DNA of 11,243 nucleotides, taken from contig MFIX01000050.1 in NCBI GenBank assembly GCA_001780825.1, positions 4,379 through 15,621 on the forward strand, in the 5' to 3' direction. Position numbers and translations under genes: made by a program. Shown piece after piece: positions 7,243 through 11,243 of this stretch. Position 1 is the stretch's first letter. Every line of letters begins with the position of its first letter. The notes under the pieces were generated by a model that was given only the letters and a program-made list of their open reading frames with translations, was not told the origin of the DNA and made no database searches. The stretch comes from Candidatus Glassbacteria bacterium RIFCSPLOWO2_12_FULL_58_11 (GTDB taxonomy: Bacteria > Gemmatimonadota > Glassbacteria > GWA2-58-10).

Positions 7243-9276
7243 ATGAAACGCGCGACTGCGGGATTGTACCAGTCTGTTTTAACTGCCGCACTGCTCCTGA
7301 CTATCTCCCTGCCCCGCCCCGCTCTGAACGCCCCGTTGGGCGAGCAGGAGACGGCGCGCCTGGTAGCGGATGCGCCGGGTGCCGACGAGTACCCCGATGC
7401 CGGAGCGCTGATCCTCTACCAGGAGAAGAACGTTTCTGTAGCCGAGGACAACACACAGGTTTTGGAGGAGCAGCTTCTGGTCAAGATCCTCAAGGACCGC
7501 GGCCGCCGGTTCGGCGACCAGAAGCGGATGTTCGACGCGCGCACGGACAGCGTCGAGGTGCTGCGGGCCCGCACCTGGCTCCCCGGCGGCCAGACCGTGC
7601 CGGTCGAGGCCAAGGCGATCAATGTGATCACGCCGCCGGAGCTGACCGGAGCGGCAATCTATGCCGATATCAAGCAGAAAGTCATCTCTTTCGGCTCGAT
7701 AGCCCCGGGAGTGGTGATCGAGCTCGTGACACGCACGATCAGCCGGCCCGATACGAGCGCTCCGCTTAACCTCTATCCCTATTGGGATGTCGAGGTTTTC
7801 CGCTCCGATGAACCGATCCTGGAGAAAATCTACGACCTGGAAATCCCGGCGGACTTCCCGGAGCCGCGGCTGTTCACCGGCGGCGGTCTGGAGATAGCGC
7901 CGGATTCCGCCGACCAGGAGTCCGAAAGGCCAAAGGCGAAGCATTACCGCTGGGAGGTGCGGGACGAGCCGATGATCCACCGGATACCGTACATGCCCGG
8001 GACTCTGGCTTTTGCGCCATTCCTGCTTTATTCGAACGTGGACAGTTGGGAAAAGCTCGGCTCCTGGCTGGGCGCGCAGTTCTACCCCAAGGCGCAGCCC
8101 GATGCGGCAATCCGCGCCAAAGTCGCCGAGCTGACCGCCGGCTCCAAGACCCCGGCGGACACCGTACGGGAGATCTACCTGTTTGTCACCACCCAGGTGC
8201 GCAATATCAGCCTTCAGCTCGGGCTGGCCGGTTACGCTCCGACCGAGGCGGCCAAGGTATTCCAGAACATGTACGGCCACGAGCTGGACAAGGCGGCCCT
8301 GCTCTCGGCCATGCTCACTGCCGCCGGGTTCGAAAACTACCCGGCGTTAAGCCGGGCCGACCAGGTCGATCTGCTCGAGCCTTCCATACCCTCGGCAGCC
8401 CAGTTCAGCCGCGTTTCGATTTATGTCCCAGGCCTCTTTACGGACTCCACTTTCGCCAACCCGCTCTACCCGCAGACTGAGCGGCACGGCCTGTGGCTGA
8501 TGCCGATCGCTCAGTACAACCGTTACGCCTACTATAGCCGCGGGCAGGGAGCCCGCGCGCTGGTGATTCTGCCCTGTGGTGGCACGCTCTGCCGGATTCA
8601 GGAATTCCCGCCAGAGAAAAGCCTCTCCTATTCCAATGCCAGTCTGGAGCTGGACGCGGAGGGCAATCTTACTGGCCAATTCAAGACTGTCACCGATGGG
8701 CTGTTCGACGCCCAGGCACGGCTTGCGCTGAAAGACCTCACGCCGCGCGAGCTGGAACAGTTCTTCCGGCAGGCGACAAACTCGGTCGGCGAAGGCGCGG
8801 AAATGCAGTCCGATTCCCTGAGCGACCTGCGCGATCTGACCGCTCCAGCCTCGGCCGGGCTGTCTTTCAGTGCGCCGGAGGTAGGTGTGGTACAGGGCGA
8901 GATGATGATCGTGCGGCTCCCCCAGGCCCCGTTCGAGTTCGCCGGCCTGCCCTATTTCCCGGAGCTGAAGGAGCGGGAATTCGATTTCGTGGCCGATGGG
9001 CCTTTCGTGCTGGCGAGCGAGATCAGCCTGGGTCTGCCCGAAGGCTGGACCGTGGCTTACAGCCCGGAAGACCTCAGCCGCAGCTCCCAGTTCGGCAGGT
9101 GGAATATCGACTGCAGTATCTCCGGCGGCCGGCTCAATTTCTCCAGGCGGCTGATGCTCACCAGCCGTCAGGTCAAAACTTACGACTACCCGGATTTTAA
9201 AAAGTTTTGCGAGAGTTTCACCCTTCCCCGGTATTCGCTGCTGCTGCTGGAGAAAAAGGCCGCGCCTGGCAAATGA
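7243..9276 (+). CDS. DUF3857/transglutaminase-like paralogue lacking catalytic Cys and His
   Basis: This is a 677-aa protein starting at ATG 7243, which has GGAGG (7230-7234) eight nt upstream and opens directly into a signal peptide (MKRATAGLYQSVLTAALLLT to about ALNA, residue 30). An earlier in-frame ATG at 7147 overlaps the previous stop but would put 32 residues before the signal. The domain order matches the upstream gene: DUF3857 at about 48-240 (EYPDAGALILYQ, SFGSIAPGVVIELV), a transglutaminase-like region at about 300-410 and a beta-rich C-terminus. Aligned by YG....AxLLxAML and YPALSRA, the catalytic Cys position is Glu347 (MYGHELDKAALLSAML) and the His position is Arg390 (AQFSRVSIYV); only Asp401 (FTDST) remains. 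There is no cysteine anywhere in this core. It is probably a non-catalytic paralogue, perhaps a binding or partner subunit. The frame is intact over its full length, so it is not a decaying pseudogene. It is likely co-transcribed with the gene upstream. Confidence 0.88.
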   Translation: MKRATAGLYQSVLTAALLLTISLPRPALNAPLGEQETARLVADAPGADEYPDAGALILYQEKNVSVAEDNTQVLEEQLLVKILKDRGRRFGDQKRMFDARTDSVEVLRARTWLPGGQTVPVEAKAINVITPPELTGAAIYADIKQKVISFGSIAPGVVIELVTRTISRPDTSAPLNLYPYWDVEVFRSDEPILEKIYDLEIPADFPEPRLFTGGGLEIAPDSADQESERPKAKHYRWEVRDEPMIHRIPYMPGTLAFAPFLLYSNVDSWEKLGSWLGAQFYPKAQPDAAIRAKVAELTAGSKTPADTVREIYLFVTTQVRNISLQLGLAGYAPTEAAKVFQNMYGHELDKAALLSAMLTAAGFENYPALSRADQVDLLEPSIPSAAQFSRVSIYVPGLFTDSTFANPLYPQTERHGLWLMPIAQYNRYAYYSRGQGARALVILPCGGTLCRIQEFPPEKSLSYSNASLELDAEGNLTGQFKTVTDGLFDAQARLALKDLTPRELEQFFRQATNSVGEGAEMQSDSLSDLRDLTAPASAGLSFSAPEVGVVQGEMMIVRLPQAPFEFAGLPYFPELKEREFDFVADGPFVLASEISLGLPEGWTVAYSPEDLSRSSQFGRWNIDCSISGGRLNFSRRLMLTSRQVKTYDYPDFKKFCESFTLPRYSLLLLEKKAAPGK

Positions 9277-9338
9277 AATGACCATCGCCCGGAGTAAATT
9301 CTCACTCTTTTATAGAGCGCGAATATTGTCAAAACCGG

Positions 9339-9367
9339 TTGAAACAGTTATATTATTTTCTTAATAT
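9339..9367 (+). promoter_or_regulatory. Promoter for the cyclophilin pair
   Basis: TTGAAA (9339-9344) and TAATAT (9362-9367) are separated by 17 nt in an AT-rich patch that stands out from the GC-rich surroundings. Transcription would begin near 9374, about 35 nt before the GTG at 9408. The -35 box covers the TTG that could be read as a longer start of the first cyclophilin, so that TTG would not be in the transcript. Confidence 0.5.
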
Positions 9368-9407
9368 TTATTGCCTGAAGAGAAAACCTGGAACGGAAAA
9401 TGGACAA

Positions 9408-10046
9408 GTGGTCAGAAGGGGCAAAATAATTAAATTCTCTGCCGTATTATTCTGTCTCACCCCCTTGAGCGCTCTTTTCATCTCCTGCGGTCAGGCCCCG
9501 CCCAGATCGGGAATGGAACTGGCGAATTTCCGGGACTACGAGGCCCAGAAGCGCGACCGCGATGTTTTCGTGATCGACACCGATTACGGCGAAATTGTCA
9601 TCCTGCCCCTGGCCGAAGCGGCCAAAAACCATGTCCGCAAGTTCACCGATCAGATTAATCTCGGTTTTTACGATGGACTGGCCTTCCACCATATCGAGCC
9701 CGGCAAGCTGATCCAGGGCGGCGATGTCAACAGCCGGGATGACGATCCCTCCAATGACGGCAGCGGCGACCCCGGATATTTTCTCGATCCCGAAATCAAA
9801 CTCCCCAATCTCAGAGGCAGTGTTGGCCTGGCCCATCCTCCGGGCGAAACGACTAAAGGCAACAGCCAGTTTTACATCTTGCTGGCAGACGAGCCGAACC
9901 TCAACGGCCGATATACGGTTTTCGGCACGGTGGTGCAGGGTCTGGATGTGGTCGATAAAATATCAAGACTTCCGGCCGGTGAACATGGGCAGCCTTTGAA
10001 AAAAGTGGTGATGAAACGCGTTTATATCGAGAAGCGCTTTGTCTGA
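9408..10046 (+). CDS. Exported, probably lipid-anchored cyclophilin-type peptidyl-prolyl isomerase, divergent active site
   Basis: This is a 212-aa protein if GTG 9408 is the start. The frame also contains a TTG at 9339, but that codon is the -35 box of a good promoter and has no SD. From the GTG the N-terminus is a clean export signal (MVRRGKIIKFSAVLFCL...) ending in LFISC, a near-lipobox with Cys27. The cyclophilin fold spans about 50-212: VIDTDYGEIVILPL, GFYDGLAFHHIEPGKLIQGGD, RGSVGLAH, GNSQFYILLADEPNLNGRYTVFG and VVQGLDVVDKI. Compared with human cyclophilin A, the catalytic Arg (FHR) is His95, the Phe of PGF is Lys100 and the Trp of the proline pocket is Asn; the Gln of QGGD and of NSQF are kept. 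Isomerase activity may be weak, with a chaperone or binding role more likely. It probably forms an operon with the second cyclophilin. The SD is weak (GGA at 9395-9397), so the start is less certain than the family. Confidence 0.85.
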   Translation: MVRRGKIIKFSAVLFCLTPLSALFISCGQAPPRSGMELANFRDYEAQKRDRDVFVIDTDYGEIVILPLAEAAKNHVRKFTDQINLGFYDGLAFHHIEPGKLIQGGDVNSRDDDPSNDGSGDPGYFLDPEIKLPNLRGSVGLAHPPGETTKGNSQFYILLADEPNLNGRYTVFGTVVQGLDVVDKISRLPAGEHGQPLKKVVMKRVYIEKRFV

Positions 10047-10129
10047 CCGCGAGTGGACTCTCCGGCGGCGGATCGGATTTTTACCGGGAAGAGCGTGCAA
10101 TCCCGTCCTTGTGATGAAAGGGAAACCTA

Positions 10130-10801
10130 ATGCGCAGCTATAATAAATCGATCGTTAACTTAATCCTCTCCCTGGCCCTTCTCGCCGCCTGCCCGGCGCT
10201 CGCGGCCGCTGAGGAACAAAAGCCCATCCAGCCGCCGGCGGCCAAGGTGCGCCAGCCTAAAGAGCCCGGGATCGAGCCGCTGAAAGAGACTGACGACGTG
10301 GCGGTTATAGCCACTAATTTCGGCTCGATTGTCATCCGATTCTTTCCCGAGATCGCTCCGAACCATGTGAAGAATTTCATCGCGCTGGCCCAGAGCAAGT
10401 TCTACGACGGCACCACGTTCCACCGGGTGATCCCGGGGTTCATGATTCAGGGCGGCAGCCCGAACAGCAAGGATGACGACCCGGCAAACGATGGGATCGG
10501 CCGGGGACCGCGCATGATTGACGCCGAGTTCAGCAGGGTGAATCATGTCCGGGGGATTGTCTCCGCGGCTCGCGGCGGAGACCCCAACAGTGCCTCCTGC
10601 CAGTTCTTTATCATGGTCGCCGCAGCCCCGCACCTGGACGGCCAGTACAGCGCTTTCGGCGAGGTGGTCAAGGGCCTGGAAGTGGCGGACAAGATTGTCG
10701 CCCTGCCGCGCGACAAGGGGGACAACCCCGGAAAAGCCTCCCTGGTCAAGAGCGTCACGATCCAGAAGGCCGGCGAAGTACTGAAATTCCCCCTGAACTG
10801 A
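10130..10801 (+). CDS. Exported cyclophilin-type peptidyl-prolyl cis-trans isomerase
   Basis: This is a 223-aa protein. The ATG has a GAAAGGGA ribosome site (10116-10123). The N-terminus MRSYNKSIVNLILSLALLAAC is a signal peptide. LAAC at 18-21 fits a lipobox, so it may be a lipoprotein; signal peptidase I cleavage after the ALAAA at 23-27 is the alternative. A Pro/Lys-rich linker (30-50) leads to a complete cyclophilin domain at about 56-215. Key residues are canonical: FHRVIPGFMIQGG with Arg99, Phe104 and Gln107, then SASCQFFI with Gln158 and Phe160, and HLDGQYSAFGEVVKGLEVADKI. The Trp of eukaryotic cyclophilins is His168, a common bacterial substitution. It should catalyse prolyl isomerisation during folding of exported proteins. 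It lies 83 nt after the first cyclophilin with no clear promoter between, so the two are probably co-transcribed. The duplicate pair differs mainly in active-site conservation. Confidence 0.92.
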   Translation: MRSYNKSIVNLILSLALLAACPALAAAEEQKPIQPPAAKVRQPKEPGIEPLKETDDVAVIATNFGSIVIRFFPEIAPNHVKNFIALAQSKFYDGTTFHRVIPGFMIQGGSPNSKDDDPANDGIGRGPRMIDAEFSRVNHVRGIVSAARGGDPNSASCQFFIMVAAAPHLDGQYSAFGEVVKGLEVADKIVALPRDKGDNPGKASLVKSVTIQKAGEVLKFPLN

Positions 10802-10822
10802 GACTTTTTCGAACTAAACCGC

Positions 10823-10856
10823 ACGGCCGGCCGATTCTTCCCGAGCGCCCGGCCGT
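10823..10856 (+). terminator. Possible weak terminator after the cyclophilin operon
   Basis: Perfect 8-base inverted arms ACGGCCGG (10823-10830) and CCGGCCGT (10849-10856) enclose an 18-nt loop, 22 nt after the second cyclophilin's stop. The stem is GC-only apart from its closing pair, as expected downstream of an operon, but no T-run follows. It is therefore a poor intrinsic terminator and may be only an RNA-stabilising hairpin. Confidence 0.3.
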
Positions 10857-10936
10857 TCGCTCATTGCAGGGTTTGCCTGAGGGGCGTAATCTCTTCTGTC
10901 ACTTGGAATATCCAGAATATTTGCTTGTTGTTTTTT

Positions 10937-10976
10937 TGTAGGAGCACTCCGATTTTATCGGGGCTGTGCCCCTGCA
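10937..10976. repeat. Interrupted palindrome resembling intergenic palindromic repeats
   Basis: The outer arms TGTAGGAGCAC (10937-10947) and GTGCCCCTGCA (10966-10976) are complementary at ten of eleven positions if one G-T pair is allowed. They enclose a perfect inner hairpin, CCGAT-TTT-ATCGG (10949-10961). The TGTAGGRGC...GCCCCTRCA style is typical of short palindromic elements scattered between genes in many environmental genomes. The window holds only this copy, so repetition is unproven. Confidence 0.45.
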
Positions 10977-11012
10977 GGCCAACCGGGAGGACGCAGTAAT
11001 CCACCCTTGGCT
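10977..11012. other. Stem-loop directly after the palindrome
   Basis: GGCCAA (10977-10982) pairs with TTGGCT (11007-11012, one G-T pair). Inside it, GGGAGGA (10985-10991) pairs with TCCACCC (11000-11006) with one A-A mismatch, leaving an 8-nt loop and a 2-nt bulge. Thirteen near-continuous positions make this the strongest single hairpin in the gap and support an RNA-level role for the region. Confidence 0.45.
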
Positions 11013-11100
11013 GGTGGCGCCGTTGACCTGTTGCGATCAAGCCGCATTTGCTGCCGACCAGCGGCAGCCTAACCCTTAACTGTGTTAGACGCTAGAAAAA

Positions 11101-11243
11101 ATGGCAATCGAAAACCGAGAGCGGATAGTAACCCGATTCATCGAAGATGAGATGAAAGATTCTTTCATCAACTATTCGATGTCGGTCATCATGAGCCGGG
11201 CCCTGCCCGATGTTCGGGACGGGCTCAAGCCGGTCCACCGCCG
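11101..11243 (+). CDS. gyrA: DNA gyrase subunit A, N-terminal 47 codons (3' end beyond window)
   Basis: The frame reads MAIENRERIVTRFIEDEMKD, then SFINYSMSVIMSRALPDVRD and GLKPVHR. The SMSVIxxRALPDVRDGLKPVHRR block is the near-invariant N-terminus of GyrA, the subunit that carries the active-site tyrosine and cuts and rejoins DNA in the A2B2 gyrase tetramer. The quinolone-resistance region and catalytic Tyr lie beyond the window. ATG 11101 is the first possible start because an in-frame TAG lies at 11086-11088, and the N-terminal length fits the family. ParC shares the motif, but the overall wording is closer to GyrA; a ParC identity cannot be wholly excluded from 47 residues. There is no SD; the start is preceded by an A-rich GCTAGAAAAA. 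The gene is intact as far as seen. Confidence 0.93.
   Translation, partial: MAIENRERIVTRFIEDEMKDSFINYSMSVIMSRALPDVRDGLKPVHR

Larger units (their letters stand above)
10857..11100. other. Non-coding stretch upstream of gyrA with multiple hairpins
   Basis: I find no plausible gene here on either strand. Positions 10857-10936 are largely unremarkable, with an AT-rich patch and a run of seven Ts (10931-10937). From 10937 the sequence changes to closely packed inverted repeats: a palindrome at 10937-10976, a strong stem-loop at 10977-11012, GCTGCC/GGCAGC around a 7-nt loop (11050-11068), and CTAAC/GTTAG around a 10-nt loop (11069-11088). I do not recognise a known RNA family. It may be the structured leader of gyrA, a small RNA, or a dispersed intergenic repeat. 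No convincing promoter or SD for gyrA is visible in it. Confidence 0.5.

Noticed and set aside
7279..9285. Minus-strand open frames of 333 aa (7279-8280) and 312 aa (8347-9285)
   Set aside because: Both are antisense to the second DUF3857 paralogue, with no SD or recognisable domain.
9339..9407. TTG 9339 start for the first cyclophilin
   Set aside because: There is no SD, the codon coincides with a -35 box, and the added residues hide an otherwise normal lipoprotein-type signal.
10061..10082. Terminator between the two cyclophilins (TCCG-GCGG-CGGA followed by TTTTT)
   Set aside because: There are only four base pairs and a 5-nt gap before the T-run, which is too weak to support termination inside a likely operon.
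11023..11051. Promoter TTGACC (11023-11028) for gyrA
   Set aside because: The hexamer 17 nt downstream is ATTTGC, a poor -10, and the site lies inside overlapping hairpins.
10937..11088. 6S RNA, SRP RNA, tmRNA, RNase P RNA or a known riboswitch
   Set aside because: No diagnostic core sequence of these families is visible and the string of separate hairpins does not match their architecture as I know it; left as an unidentified structured region.

Overview
The window is a GC-rich bacterial chromosome segment from an uncultured or little-studied lineage. The secreted DUF3857/transglutaminase-like proteins, the secreted DUF5107-TPR protein, the Shine-Dalgarno (SD) sites and the TTGACA-type promoters would fit an FCB-group relative (candidate phyla near Bacteroidetes/Fibrobacteres). 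That placement is inference from gene families only; nothing in the sequence fixes the taxon. I saw no mobile elements, CRISPR arrays, tRNAs or rRNAs.

Layout. (1) Positions 1-4935 are transcribed leftward. A 543-aa secreted transglutaminase-like protein (4935 to 3304) is followed by a very long secreted DUF5107-TPR protein that starts at 3186 and is still open at the window edge (1062 codons visible). (2) Positions 4936-5180 form a divergent control region with one good sigma70-type promoter facing each way. (3) Positions 5181-9276 carry two tandem paralogues with the same design: signal peptide, DUF3857, transglutaminase-like core and beta-rich C-terminus. The first keeps an apparent Cys-His-Asp triad. 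In the second the Cys and His positions are Glu and Arg, so it looks like a pseudo-transglutaminase. (4) Positions 9408-10801 hold two exported cyclophilin-type peptidyl-prolyl isomerases, 83 nt apart and probably one operon with its own promoter at 9339-9367. The first has an eroded active site and the second looks competent. (5) Positions 10802-11100 are about 300 nt without a gene but rich in inverted repeats. They lead into (6) the first 47 codons of gyrA, running off the right edge.

How the genes may work together. Apart from gyrA, all six genes encode proteins with export signals. Three transglutaminase-fold proteins and a TPR scaffold with a sugar-mutarotase-like N-terminal domain surround a single divergent promoter region. 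Two extracytoplasmic prolyl isomerases follow. A joint role in the cell envelope or periplasm is a reasonable inference from this clustering, but no substrate can be read from the sequence. The most interesting points are the active/inactive transglutaminase pair, the graded decay of the cyclophilin pair, and the structured non-coding stretch before gyrA.
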